The position numbers were made by a program, and so were the translations under genes. A stretch of 64,000 bases of DNA from Burhinus oedicnemus (taxonomy: Eukaryota; Chordata; Aves; Charadriiformes; Burhinidae): assembly GCA_008921705.1 (NCBI GenBank), contig VFFE01007128.1, forward strand, positions 2,431,868-2,495,867, in the 5' to 3' direction. Of this stretch, positions 1-12,900 are shown piece after piece; within the stretch, counting starts at the first letter, position 1; each line of letters begins with the position of its first letter. Under the pieces are notes generated by a model. That model ran no database searches. It saw nothing but the letters and a program-made list of their open reading frames with translations, and had not been told where the DNA came from.

Positions 1-2180
1 CAGGCATGCAGTGCAGGTGGTGTAGCATGTAAGATGAGGATGGTTGGCCCTGAAATGGGGCTGTGCAGCACCCAGGTTATATGTGAAGGTATGTAACTAC
101 TCTGCAGCAGACATGAAGGGCTTTGCAAGACAGATGATACTCCAGGAGGCTGGGTAGTGAGATGCCACCACTACCCCTTGGAAATGGTCGGGCTAAACTG
201 TGCCTCACCTCCTTGCCTCTCCTGGGGGCCATGTCAGGTGTGGACATTGGGAAGATGCAATTTTTATTCCCAGGGACACCAAATGGTGTTTACAGTCTGT
301 ATTTGGTGAGATAGCCAAGCTGTTGGACCACCCATAGAGGTAGTAAGGAGGTGCAGGTTGATTCCTTTCTTGGTTGTAGATTTTCCTAGACCTCAGTCTA
401 AAGTAGACTTTGGAGGGGTACTGTCCTGGCCCTCTGCATCTTAAATCTAGTTCTTGGAGCTGGGGCAAGGCTCAGAAAAGAATGCAGTAATCGTGACACC
501 AGCAGAAGGGAGGGCAAGAAACACCTTGGCTTTGTAGTCTACTAATTAGAGCATTCAGATTGAAGTAGTCATTGGCTCCTGCTTCAAGGACTGTATTAGG
601 CACGCGGTAAAATCTAATCATCCTCCCAGGAGTAAAGCAGCCACATCTTCCAGATTGCTTTTACTGAAGGTATTCTTGCCTCAACATCTGTAACATTGCT
701 CTGAGTTTGCCAGTGCTCTGCAGCTTGTAATCGGCTAATGGATCATGGGGAGGCTGGCAAGGCAGGCTAATAAAAGGTTTTTCTGTGTTAATGGTTGAAA
801 TCTGGAAGTCATCTGCAACAGGGATTCAGATTGGTACCTGAATTAATTGTTCTTGCCCTTGGCTCAATCTTTATTTGGAGCATTTAGTCATGGGATTTGT
901 GGGCACAATTGCGTAGCTGGACATAGTTGCAGCTGAAGCTAATGACATGTACAGCTCTGCAGAGTGTCATAGGATGAAGCAGTTGTAAAATATTTCTAGA
1001 AGAACCACACTTAAAAGATGGAATATTTAATATTTGGCAAATAATACATGGTGATAATCTGTTTACTGTGTAAAGGCTGTACGTACATTATTGAAAACTG
1101 ATGAGAGAAACCAATCTACAGATGCTTTGTTTGGAAGTATCTTAAATTGTGCTTTAATACTGCAGAAATTAGCGGGCTTTCATTCTTCCTGGCTTTTGAC
1201 CTTTTGTGAGTTAATTTGGCTGCTTTTATTTGTTCAGATTTTAAAAATGCAATATTAAAATCCAATGCAAAAGTTCAGCTCTGTTCAGAGATACATGTAA
1301 GAGGAATAATGGCTTTTATCCAGAATCATTTAGTGTGTGTCTACACAGTGCAGTGCTTAACGAGGTAGGTCCCTGAAACAGCATAACTGCATTAACACTC
1401 TGCTTTGCCTCTGCAAACGTACCCTCCTTCTTGGCAGAGCTAATTAGCCTAAATAGAAGGCTGCGATGATGTGTTTATACTGTTTCTAGGACTGGGGAGG
1501 TCTGACTACATTTTTCGATATAAACCTAGCCACCTTTTCCTTGAGTCTCTCTTAAAATTAATTTCCCCATCTGCAGTGCCTCATGCCTATAACTGGTATC
1601 TTCCTCACTTTCTCCAGTTGACAAGTTTTAATACAAGCTGGTGAGGATGTTTGTGGGTAATGTCAGAAGGAACAATGCTGGTCTTGAAAGTCTCTCTAGA
1701 CTGTTTAAGCCATTGGAATAAACTAATGCATTATGTCTCAATGCTGTGTTTTTTTTTTAAAGCTACTTTGTAAACGTGATTACTCAGCCTTGTTTTTATA
1801 GCTCAAGAATTTCTGTACTATTAAAATAGCCATACTTAAGCTTAGTTTTGCATAGAGGTTCTGGTAAGATTGCAAGATGCTGTGGTTCATAGTTTGTTTT
1901 TTTTATGCTTCTGAAGACACTGACATATTACATCCAAGCCCTACCATAGCTGATTTGAGCCTTACCTGTGGAAAATTTTCATCTGAAAACTCTCCTGTAT
2001 TCCTCTTGCAGAGAAGAAAACCATGCAAATGTTCTGTGGACAGGATGAGGTATTTCCTTATTGTAAAATGGTTTGATAGAATCTGTAGACAAATGTATGT
2101 ACAATGTTTATCCATATTGTTTGTAATTCCACTTGTTATTCTCATGCTGCCTGTGACTAGGAATACTCACCTGTGAAATA

Positions 2181-2210
2181 ATTTCTTTCCCATACATTTC
2201 TTTCCCATGC
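2181..2210. repeat. 15-bp tandem duplication, two copies
   Basis: The unit ATTTCTTTCCCATAC at 2181-2195 is followed directly by ATTTCTTTCCCATGC at 2196-2210, with one mismatch. It looks like a small replication-slippage duplication. No function is implied. Confidence 0.85.
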
Positions 2211-4068
2211 ATCTTACCCAGGTTTTGTATTTTAAGGAATCGATTAATGCTCCTTTGGAAGATAGGTCTGTTGCCGTTGGCTTTTTATGGAAGCTTGTTT
2301 AATTCATGAATCCATTAGTGTATATTCAGTTTGGCTTCCTTGGCTTATTTCTCTTCAGATGCAGATCCCATAACACAGGTCAGTTGCCGTTGTTACACCT
2401 GTGCTTGGAATAAGACACTGTTGAAGGGAGAGTTTTGCTTTGGGGTGTATTGTGAACAGCACTGCTCCTTTCTTGTCAAACCTACAAAGAGGCACAAAAC
2501 TGAGGGGCTGTCATGGGATTCTGCTGACACAGTACATCCCAGAGCAGTTAGTGGCTTCTTGAGCCTGTTGCCAAGTATGAAGTGCAATATTGTGGTTATT
2601 TCTGTTCATCTCAGGCTTGTGGTTATTGAAAGCAACTACAGGCTGAGGCTATTCACTGGCCTCTTTCAAGTAAGAGGCTGATGACTGCAGATACTGACTC
2701 TGGCAAGAATCCATCCTTACAGTTGATGTCCTTGCTCTCAGTGTCAAAGAGAAATCACGTGGCAGTGTCTACAAAAAATTGTCCCACTTTAATATTGCCT
2801 ATTTCATATTCCTGAGACACTTAAGTATTCAGGGCTATGAACCTGTCACTTTTCTAGAGCCCTAAATTAACTATAAAAGGATTTGAATACCTCAGTTATT
2901 GAAATCTAGCAGAGACTATTGTTAATGGAGACTTACCTAACTGTCTGTGTTTCATTGTCTCGCTTTCCCACTTCATGCCTTGTTATTGAAGACACAATGA
3001 TCTTTAGTTGCTTACTCTGGTTTCATGCATGTTGAGTAGATTTCTTTTTTTTTTTTTCCCCTTTCCTGTGCCTGCCTCAGGCACATTTAGTAACTTGCAT
3101 TACTATTTTTGTTGCCACTGGATCTAAGACAACACCTGACTGCATTGGTCTATCCCTACAGTATATCTGCCTGGCTTATGGCTGTCCTCCTAATCTACAG
3201 ACTTGGCTGACAAGTTGCTTCCTGATAAGACAGATTAGTTACTGATGGTCGTCTACCAGCAGAGGTCTGTTATCTTTGCAGGCTATTTTTCACTGACAAC
3301 AATTTCCTTCCTTGCTTCTAAAACTCATTACCATTTTTTTACTTTGAATGTTCTTGGGAGGCTGATATTTATTTATTTGATTTATTCTTTCAATTTACAT
3401 GAAACTGTGGTAGCTTCAATTAACAGGCATCCATCTGTGCTCTCGGCACCCTGATGGTAATTAAAATTAAGCATCCCTGCATTGTCCAAAGCAATATATA
3501 GAACCAAATTCTTCAAAATACTTCTGGAAATGTCTAGGTGTAGGGGTTCCCTCTCCTGCTGGCTTCCCTTAGTTTGTAGTGTTGGAGTGCAATCATTGCT
3601 GTGAATTAAGCATGTATTTTAACTGGTTTGCCTGCTGCTTCTCTTCAAAGCTTCGCAGTTTTTTACAATAGCAATACTTCACAACACATACTGGAGTTCA
3701 CACCCCCTGCCCAAGGCTGAGAAGTCCACGAGTTCCTGTGAAATAGCAAGCTGTTGGGAAAGCAAAATACACAATGAAAATGGAAATGTGAAAGTTTCCT
3801 GCTAGCTCTGTCCTTCGGGCTGTCCTGTTAACAATTGTGCTGATAGCTTGCTGGAGGCCTACCAAAGGGGGCTGTTTCTGGAGTTTGTGGGTTCCAGCCT
3901 ACAGCACAACTTCAGTATCAGTGGTACATGATTCCTTGTGCTTCATTCGGCCAGTTGACACCAGTATGGAAATGACTAACCTGCAAAACAGTTGCTTTCC
4001 TCCTGTTCAGTGTCTCAAGTTCTAATGGCCTTTTTCTAATCATGAAAAGGAAATGCTTTTCATTAGCT

Positions 4069-4071
<3 letters not shown>

Positions 4072-4100
<29 letters not shown>
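4072..4100. repeat. (CT)n microsatellite
   Basis: An uninterrupted TC/CT dinucleotide run of about 29 bases, followed by TTCGCTCTCACC. It is a plain simple-sequence repeat and probably length-polymorphic. Confidence 0.95.
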
Positions 4101-4103
<3 letters not shown>

Positions 4104-5577
4104 CTCTCACCCCAAAAGCTGGAAAGAGCTTTTCAGAAACTATTATTAAATATAAGGGGTTATAAATTTTTCTATGTTGCCAGCTTGCTCATTTGACCGA
4201 ACCTTCTTATCTTTGTAGCAGAAGGCCTCTTGGCAATGAAGGTGTGGGAAGATGGTGGAGCTGTTAGTATGATGTAGAGTGTAATAACCTCACATTAGAT
4301 GCATGCTGTCTGTATCTTGATGTGTTTTAAAGTAAGTGCAGTTTCAGGTGAAAGTTTAGTCCTCTTTAATCTGGTAGAGGACAGGTTGCAGTACAGAAGG
4401 CTGGAGGGATAACTTCAGGACACTGGTAACCTGTGTGTAAAAACTGTTGCCTTGGCCTCAAGGCTTGCTTAGTTCACCTGGGAACTGTATAACCAACTCA
4501 TATTGTGACATTGCAGACACCACAAAATAAGCAGCCTGTTCAATATTGCTTAACAGTGAATTTTTATCTTGAAGGTCCTTGTACTTGTGAATTACTGATA
4601 AGGGTAAGGAAAGTTATGCTGACAAGCAGATCCCAAGGACTGGGCTTTCTTGTACTCTAGACCATTTGGATCTATTTTGCGATTTTCAGCTATTAGTTTT
4701 TCCTTGTCTTTAACACATGTTACCAGACAGAGTATGTCATAACCCAGGTGCCCTCAGCATTATTCACACCAAATATTTCTTCTGACAGTCTTGGAGCAGT
4801 GTGCCTGCTACACCTTGCATCCATTAGCATTTCTGCTGTCAGAGGGAGATTTTGGGAGCAACAAGAGATTGGGAGGGTGGGGGGAAATGCATTAAATACC
4901 TGAGATATGAGCATGTTTCTGAGCTCTTATTGCTTTGAAATTATTATTTAACGTGGCAAAAATATTTCTGTTGACATCCTTTAAGCAGGAGCATAGGTTT
5001 TTGACAAACTGTACCTCACAATTTGTTAAGGACAAATATTTTAAAGCTGCTGCTTTGCTAGGAATGTCAAAAGAAGAATGGTAATACAATCTTAGAAATT
5101 CAATTTTTTTGTTGTTACTCTTTGAAATCATTATTCTTCTGACTTGAAGATCTGGCATCTTTAGTGTATTGATTTTCATATTTTAAACTATAGATTGTGT
5201 AACTTACATAGCAGTACTGGTAGGTCTGGCATCCTGCAGTTATTCAGATCTAAGATACAAAATTTATAGGTTGAAAGGATGTATTTTATGGGAATGGCTG
5301 ATGCAGTTGGAAAAAGTCAGAAAGCTTTTGGGCACAAGGTCCCCACATTAGGCTCAACAAAATTAGTGCGAACTTCAAGCTAAGGGCATTAGCTGAAGAG
5401 CTATTGCAGTTGGTTAAACCTCCCTGTATTAATCAGCTGAATAATTTCAAATGTATGGGTAATTGTAGGTGTGTGTGTTTTCTGTAAAACTATTCATGTG
5501 ACTATTTTGAAGGGCTGTGGCTGTATTTTAGAGGCAGGCATAATTGCTGGAAAAATCTTCAGGTAAATGGCTTTTCA

Positions 5578-5625
5578 GCTTTTTTTTTTTTTTTTTTTTT
5601 NNNNNNNNNNNNNNNNNNNNTTTTT
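5578..5625. other. assembly gap inside a poly-T tract
   Basis: A run of T ending at 5600 is followed by exactly 20 N (5601-5620) and five more T. The gap lies wholly within a homopolymer, so its true length is unknown. The fixed 20-N size looks like a placeholder. No gene is interrupted as far as can be seen. Confidence 0.97.
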
Positions 5626-6201
5626 AGGACCATAGGCTGCTTCGAGGATAAGACTGCTTCATGACAGTTCAACAAAAATAATTTGTTGGCCAAAACTGGG
5701 ATTCACTGGGAAATAGCCCATGTTTAATTTGCCATGGCTCAGAGGGCCCTTGAAGAGACCTCTATGTTTTGTACCTTCTGGGAAAACTGCTTTGCAGCCA
5801 AATCTGAGCCTGTGAATAACAGCAGGATAAGCACTGCAAGTTGTAATCCCACATTAAATTGTCAGTCATAGTCAATGTTGTTTGGTTGGGTTTTTTTTCC
5901 CCCCAATGAATTAAGCTGTGGAGTTGTTGGAACATAGGGCTGATTCCAAAGGGGGAAGCATTTAGTTGTAAAATAGGATGTATGGTGGGTATAAGGCTTG
6001 GGGTCTGATCAGCTAATCCCACTCACAAGAGGAGAATTTGGAGACAGAAATCACTTGTTTCAGCATATGCTTGGAGGGCCTGCTCATTATCAGGGGCTTC
6101 TGCCTTTGTAGTTATTTCCCCACCACTCAAGTGAAAACTCTCCTTGGAGGTAAATACAGTCTAACATGAGGGCTGATAACACCAGAGCTAGAAGTAGGTT
6201 T

Positions 6202-6217
6202 AAAAAAAAAAAAAAAA
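6202..6217. repeat. poly(A) run, 16 bases
   Basis: Sixteen consecutive A preceded by AGGTTT and followed by GAAAATCTCC. There is no AATAAA just upstream and no obvious flanking duplication, so I treat it as a homopolymer, not as the tail of a retrocopy. Confidence 0.9.
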
Positions 6218-6381
6218 GAAAATCTCCATTGTGTGTTGATTTATGCTAGGCAGCTACTGAAGGTCAGAACAATACCTGATTCCGTTGCCTGTGTAAGTCC
6301 ATTTAAAACCATGAGAAGAAATATGCACAAGTATTTAACCAATGTAATCTAAAAATAAATTGCAAACTTAAAATACAGTTG

Positions 6382-6420
6382 TCCCCCCAAAAAAAACAAA
6401 CCCAAACCCAACAAAACACA
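6382..6420 (+). repeat. A/C-only low-complexity tract
   Basis: Starts with a short C-run followed by an A-run, then alternates CAAACCC/AACAAAAC-like words with no T and almost no G. It is one of about ten similar tracts in this window, nearly all with A/C on the plus strand. Confidence 0.85.
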
Positions 6421-8997
6421 GTAGCCCGATACCAGTGTTACAGTGGTAATTATTAATGCAAACAATCAATTAGTGCTAGGTGAAATAGATGTGACACTTT
6501 TAAATGGAATATTCTCCAGTTTGAACCTAACCCTATGGATATTTCGGTGTATGTAACTGATTCAAGCTATGTCCTTATATATTTTTCCACCTTGTTGTAC
6601 ATAATGAAAATCATTAGTGCTCAGCTGACTGAAGGCTATTTTGTGCTTATAAGGAATTACAACAGAAAAGTCCCTCTGAGAAGCTGATACCTGAGGGATG
6701 CTGATGCAGCCCCTGCGGCAGCCATATGAGACAATTCCCTTTGGGAGCTGGATCAGACTCTTTGCAGATCCTCCTGTGTAGGAATGCCTGTTCCAGTAGC
6801 CCTGTGTCTGGAGACTCTTGGGAACACAAACCTGACATCCAATATATCTGAGCTCTGGAATCCAGACCCAGCCACTCAAAAACATAAATTTGTTAGCAAG
6901 AAGTTATTCACCCAGTGTGAAGTGTCACAGGGGAATCTCTGTAGTTGAACTTCTGTTTTGCATGTGTGCATTTTACTCTGTGGAAATATGTAAAACAAGA
7001 GAAAGGCAGCCTAGAAACTCGGGTAGAGAGAAGATGACAGGTAAGGGGAATGAAACAGTGTGGAAGCAACATCAACAGAGCGAAGAGGCTGAGGGCTGCA
7101 GTATTGATAGAAAGGGAATTGCTGACTGACCATGAAGTCTTGTCAACAACAGACCTTTACTCCACATACATTTGTAGTTTGCAGTGTACTGGACACTCTC
7201 TCTTCCTTCTCTTTCCCTCCCTTCTCGCAATAAGCACTGCTAATGGCCTTGCTAAGGTTTAATTCTTTGCTTTGTGGCTCATTCTGGATCACTTTAAGGT
7301 CCTGCATAAAAGCAGATATGCTGCTGGGTTGAACAGATGAACATGCATTATTCTTGATGAATTTTTGACTTATTAATGTTGAGATCATAAGTCTACAGTG
7401 TCCCCTTTCAGTAGAATAAAGATATTTGGATAAGGACAGTGTGATTTATTATGCCAATAAATTATTGATGGGAGGCAACTAAAGAAATAATGTAGGCTTT
7501 TTCTGCCAGTTGGCATTTAAAACACAGGAGTTGCAAATACCATCTCTTTATGATACAAAAAGACACATCTTCCAGGTTTGTTAGAACAAAAAATATGGAT
7601 GTGAAATACTTCCCAGACTATTAAATCTTGGATGTGTTTTACTGCAAGGCCATGTGGGCACCATTAGCACCGTTTTGTCATTCATACCAGTCAACCATGG
7701 GAAGGAGAATGCAGTGCAGGAAGAAAACTGACAGTCCTGTCTTTTCACGTTGCTTACAGACTCCTGGTGTTACACTTCAGTGCAGTATCTGTACCAGTCC
7801 TACCTCCTGCAATGCGACAGAGTCTTCACCTCAAGGAAGACCCAGCCTCATGGCCACTGTTAAAAGCACTGGGATTAAGGGGATGGAGGGGAAGAGGCTT
7901 CTACAAGGCATGTCTAAGTACTTAATACCACATCCCAGCGTCACATGTTCCTTTCTCACTTTCATTCTTCATCTATGTCTTTTTAAACATGATGAAGGGC
8001 AGGTTTCTTTGCTTTATCTAATTGAATTAGGTAGTTACATTAAAATGGGCATACAGTAAGTTGGCAAAACAGTTATTGCTTACAATAACAGAGCCGGGGC
8101 ACTAAGCACAGCTCAACATTCTTTCCTAAAAAGAAAACCCGCTCTTGAACCAGAGAAAGTGAGCTGAATTTGCAGAAATGTTACCTTTTATTCCTTGCTG
8201 GACCTTCTGAGATTGCTACCAAATCAATTCACTCTGCAGAACAATGGAGCCATTGTCTCCAGGCTGGCAGCAGTCATTTGTACAGCTTGCCTCAATGAAT
8301 ATTTTGTCAGGATGTTTTTTGCATTGCCAATCTTCTATGCTAACCCCCACTCCCCCCAACTTGGAGCTAATTAGTAATGCATAACAGACAAAGTCCTTCT
8401 TTTCTTTTCCTCTCTCTGAAAGAATAATTTGCCCTGTTAACAGATAAATCTTGGCACTATGAGAAGAACAGGCCACAAAAATATTTTTCTTATAGTGAAG
8501 ATGCAGCAGGAGGAACGAACTGTTTTCTGGAGGTTCTCTTGGGATTATTTGCATGTCAAACATCAAATACACCATGGAAAACTGTTATTTAACTGACTGC
8601 TTATGTTTCTCAGAACTTGCCTTTTTTCCCCTCTGCTCCTTACTGTGTTGTGTCAAAATTTGATATACTTATTATAGCTCTACTATAAAACCAATGGTTG
8701 ACAAGATCATGCTCTGTCACACCCACCATGTGTTAGTTTATTAGCTAAAGTTGTTCTTTGCTTTCCTTCCTTTCTCCTCCACCCACACCCTGGCACCCCT
8801 GCTAATTGTTTTGTGGAGGCTGCTGCTGTCTGAGCCCTTTAGATGAGCTCTGAGAAAAGCATTGTGAGCAATATGGTGCCCTCCTTTGAGCTAAGTCTTT
8901 TCTGAAGATGGTAAAACATAAATTAGCTGTGTTTGCACAACACAAGATTCATTCCTGTTTTATAGCTGGGAATGGCTCCACTAAAAATCTAATTTAT

Positions 8998-9945
8998 CAC
9001 TGAATGGTTAGAATTGGAAGGGGCCTTACAGATCATCTAGTTCCAACCTCCCTGTCACAGTCAGCGACACTTCCGCTAGACCAGGTTGCTCAAAGCCGCA
9101 TCCAACCTGGGCTTGAACGCTTCCAGGGATGGGGCCTCCACAACTCCTGTGGGCAAGCCTGTTGCAGTGTCTCATCACCCTCAGAGTAAAGAATTTCTTC
9201 TTAATATCTAATCTAAATCTACCCTCTTTCAGTTTAAAACCATTACCCCTTGTCCTATCACTACATTCCCTGATAAAGAGTCCCTCCCATCTTTCTTCTT
9301 AGGTCCCCTTTAGGCACTGGAAAGCTGCTATAAGGTCTCCCTGGAGCCTTTTCTTCTCCAGGCTGAACAACCCCAGCTCTCTCAGCCTGTCTTCATAGCA
9401 GAGGTGCTCCACCTCTCTGATCATCTTTGTGGCCCTCCTCTGCACTTGCTCCAACAGGTCCATGTCCTTGGGCTGAGGGCTCCAGAGCTGGACATAGTAC
9501 TCCAGGTGGGGTCTCACTAGAGTGGAGTAGAGGCGCAGAATCACCTCCCTTGACCTCCCGGCCAGGCTTCTTTTGGTGTGGATCAGGATGCAGTTGGCTT
9601 TCTGGGCCACAAGTGCACGTTGCTGGCCCATGTTGAGCTTCTTGTTAACCAACACACCCAAGTCCTTCTCTTCAGGGCTGCTCTCAATCCATTCTCCGCC
9701 TAGCCTATATTTGTGCTTGGGATTGCCCTGACCCACATGCAGTACCTTGGACTTGGCCTTGTTGAACTTCATGAGGTTTGCATGAGCCTACCTCTCAAGC
9801 CTGTCCAGGTCCCTCTGGATGGCATGCCTTCCCTCTAGTGTGTTGACTGCACCACACAGCTTGGTGTCATCAGCAAACTTGCTGAAGGTGAACTTGATCT
9901 CACTGTCCCTGTTGCCAACAAAGATGTTAAACAGCACCAGTCCCC
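8998..9945 (-). mobile_element. 5'-truncated CR1 LINE retrotransposon
   Basis: Read on the minus strand, the segment encodes the C-terminal part of a CR1 ORF2 polyprotein. It begins just upstream of the FADDTKL reverse-transcriptase motif and runs to the natural ORF2 stop near 9076. A 3' UTR of about 70 bases follows, containing the typical avian CR1 sequence (plus-strand complement AGATCATCTAGTTCCAACC at about 9029-9047). The 3' end has one degenerate octamer, ATTCAGTG on the minus strand at 8998-9005, instead of a poly(A) tail, as is usual for CR1. The 5' boundary is where similarity ends, about 9940-9950. Everything 5' of the reverse-transcriptase tail is missing, which is the normal outcome of CR1 target-primed insertion. 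No target-site duplication is apparent, as expected for CR1. Confidence 0.96.
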
Positions 9946-9949
9946 CATT
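9076..9949 (-). pseudogene. CR1 ORF2 C-terminal fragment, disabled
   Basis: This is a broken copy of the CR1 reverse transcriptase tail and the domain that follows it. Motifs in order on the minus strand are FADDTKL (plus coordinates about 9857-9877), the LMKFNKAKSKVLHVG block, [76 protein letters not shown], and the terminal ALSNLV with stop codon at 9076-9078. Three lesions are visible. A TAG at 9788-9790 sits where the family usually has Trp after the LDRLER block. A TAA at 9299-9301 sits where Tyr is usual. A one-base frameshift near 9138-9155 precedes the [12 protein letters not shown] segment. The endonuclease and most of the reverse transcriptase are absent, so it cannot mobilise itself. 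Confidence 0.95.
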
Positions 9950-12900
9950 TACAAAATAGTCTGGGGAAACAATTATGCGCCAAGGAGGAGAAAGTGGTGA
10001 AGGGGGAAACAACAACAAGCTCAAACAACATCAAACCAAATGTATTCTGTGCAAAGCCACAAGAACTGAAGCAGGCAATATAATTCATTAAAAACAGCAT
10101 GAGCTTTTTCTTTCCTTGAAGGGAGAAAGCCACTGTGCGTTAATGCTGTCCTAAACAAAGCCCTTTCATCTTCTGGGGATGATTTTGTATTTGGTGGTCT
10201 GTCTTGAAATCACCTAAAGATATGGTTGTCCCTAACTTCTGATAACTTGTTCGCCACGTACTGCTTTTCGTCACTGGCCATTGTGTTCTGTTGTAAACTG
10301 CATCCTTTGATTCATGGGGAGTCTGGCTGCCATCTCATGCCAGAGTAATTAAGTAATGTTGCTCTTGATTTTGTCAGCATAAGTGACGTAAGTCATGTTT
10401 GTTTCCTCTGTTAAATATTCCATCTTATGGTGTTAATTACTGATGATAATGAAATAAATATAACTGTAAACCTGAGCAGGAACTCCTATGTTTGCTGTAG
10501 AACTTCTCATAATTGTTCCTTGGCTATCAGAGTTCTTGGATCTCCGGAATTTGATTTGTGAAATATGGAGCTTGTTTAAATAGAGTAATGAGTTCTGCAA
10601 CACATAGAAGACCTCATCAAATTGGGTGAAACTAAACATGTATGAGTTAGAAGGGTTTTGTTGCTGGTTGTAATCTCTAGTATTTTTAATTAGTGGGTTG
10701 ATGGACAAGACCTGTGTTATTGTCTAGTTTTTAGCATAGCTATCACATGCATGATCCTCACCTTCTCTTTCCATGAATGCAAAAGTTTTATTAACTTGAC
10801 TACATTTTCAATTTAACATGATTTCCCTAGTAAAGGTTTTTATAAGGCACCTATGAAACAAAATTTTACCGAAATAGCTGTTGGTTTGAAAACAACAAAA
10901 GATGATGATGTAGCTACTCTAGGAAATATTTCCCTGAAAGCTGTTTCGGATTTGCTTTTGCAAATAAATCTTTCTCCAGCACAGCTGAAAGACAGCATCA
11001 AAATGTGCTTGACTGTTTCAAATTTGATAGGCTCAAACTTTAGCTGTATATGGTTGTGAGTTATCAGAAAGAGGAGGTCAAAATAACAATGGAATTAAGA
11101 AAAGGGTTGAACACTGAGAGTGACTGAGAATGAGACGCTTCTATCACTAGTAGAAACTAATATTGACACAAGGGATTTCTTCTAAAGAACTATATAAGGT
11201 GTACATTGCTTTGATGGCATTCTTTAAAATCATGATAACTTTTTCTATGTAAAGGTTGCTGTGTGGCATCTGAGAAGGTTGAACACAAATTAGTGTATGC
11301 TCTGAAGAGCTGGAACTCTTTCAGGATCATGTTTGAACAATTGGGAAGACTTGAATTCTCTTAGCCCTGGTGTCAGGACCTGGGACAACAGGGGCAGAGT
11401 CATCTCTGGTCAGTAGTGGTCTGTGGAGTTATGCTTTTGGACAGAAATCGTCTGGCTTCTGCCCAGGCTTTGTCAGTAAGGCAGCATGTAGGATCCTGTA
11501 ATTACAATCTGATGGATAGACTGACCATCTACCAAAAATCTTGTCCAACCTGCAGATGTCCTTCCTGCAAAATATAGCAAATAATTTGTTTTGCACCTAT
11601 TACACTTAATTGAAGGAGATCAATGTGTCTTACAATAGTTCTGTATATGAATTCTCCTGTCTGCTAGTAAATGTATTTCGTGGAAGAATACATAGGGACA
11701 GAAATTGCATAAAGTCACGTAAGAAAAATAGGTAGATACAGAAGTTAATTCTCCTGTTTCATCTGTTTTTTAATTTCCTTGCATGATTTTCCATTATGCA
11801 TAATATTCAAAAATTTCTCTCCAGTCAATACCCAGTCATGTGAGACACTGTGCTTTCTGGTGAGGTTCTTCAGTAGCTTTATCACTAATATTGGCATTTG
11901 TGGGAGGTTTTTGAACAGTTTCACAGGGAAAGTACATCATCTTGCGAGACTGATTGTTTGTAAGACACAGGAATACAAAAGTCTTCCAGTAGTTTTCAGG
12001 CACAGGTATTAAACTGTTTCATGTTCTTCTAGTCCAAGTGATCAACTGTCGCATCAGCATCGTGTAGAAAGTTGCAGCAACATGTCCAGTGTTAGCAGTT
12101 CAGCTTGTTTGAGGAAAAGCTGTGTGTGAACTTTAAGGGGCTAGTAGGAGTATACTGTTACTACAGTCCAAGGTAGAACTGATCCATGTGCAGACTCAAG
12201 GATGACAGCTGTGGTAAAGCTCCCCTCTGAAAGCAGCCATGCTTTGGGGGCATGGTCCAAGCTACTGAATGCACACTTGGGATCTTGAATGGGCTTGTGC
12301 AGGCCCTGATGGATACCAGGAATCTGCAGTCTCTCTGCCATGGATAACAGAGCTGCCTAGCTCAAAGCTAGTTTGAGTGTTTTCTTGTGTACTGCAGATA
12401 CATTTCTTGACTGCATTGCAGATAAACTGTATGTGTAACTTGATTTATGCACGTATATGTTTACTCACCCTGAAACAGAGAAACACAAAGACAGCATGCA
12501 GCATTATCCCTACTGTACAAAGTCTTTCGATGGCAATAAGCTGATTTCCAGGGAAGAGCTGTGCCTTATTTGCCTCAAACCAGTTACATTTTCCAACTGC
12601 TTAGTAGGATATCTTACAGTTTTGACATCAACTTGCATCGTCTTGGAGATGAGTATATGCTTACACACTGCAAAAATAGTTGAGGAAGCTGTCTGTGACT
12701 TGCCCTTCTTTGTGTCCTATGATAGCGATGTAGCATGTGTGTGTGTTTCTTGCATTGGTTAATGGGTGAGCTAGATTCATCTCAGGTAATGAGTAAAAAT
12801 TGGAGAGCATGGTGATGCCCAAAGTGTCAGTGACCTTAAAAAAAATTTAAAAAGGCTTCCTTTATTATGGCCTTCTTCAGCTCTTTGAGGGTGTAACTGC

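Larger units (their letters stand above)
1..5577. other. gene-free unique sequence
   Basis: I see no recognisable gene here. Open frames are at most about 116 codons (2331-2681, plus strand) and show no familiar domain. Base composition is AT-rich, CpG is scarce and there is no promoter-like island. The block contains a 15-bp tandem duplication at 2181-2210, a T-run near 3045-3057 and a CT microsatellite at 4072-4100. One stretch near 2012-2047 is bounded by a pyrimidine-rich AG on the left and GAG|GTAT on the right and could be read as a mini-exon, but its peptide is unfamiliar and I do not call it. Confidence 0.6.
5626..8997. other. gene-free unique sequence
   Basis: No recognisable gene. 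The longest open frame (7628-8059, plus strand, 143 codons) is cysteine- and serine-rich in a non-patterned way and matches no family I know. Simple sequence is present: a G/T tract at about 5881-5905, an A16 run at 6202-6217 and an A/C tract at 6382-6420. The block ends where the minus-strand CR1 3' end begins. Confidence 0.6.

Noticed and set aside
597..618. Resemblance to miR-124 (shared GGCACGCGGT word)
   Set aside because: The seed differs (TAGGCAC in place of AAGGCAC), the 3' half does not match, and the flanks do not form a precursor hairpin.
2012..2047. Possible 36-base mini-exon between a pyrimidine-AG and GAG|GTAT
   Set aside because: Splice-like dinucleotides are common by chance, the peptide is unfamiliar, and no partner exon is seen.
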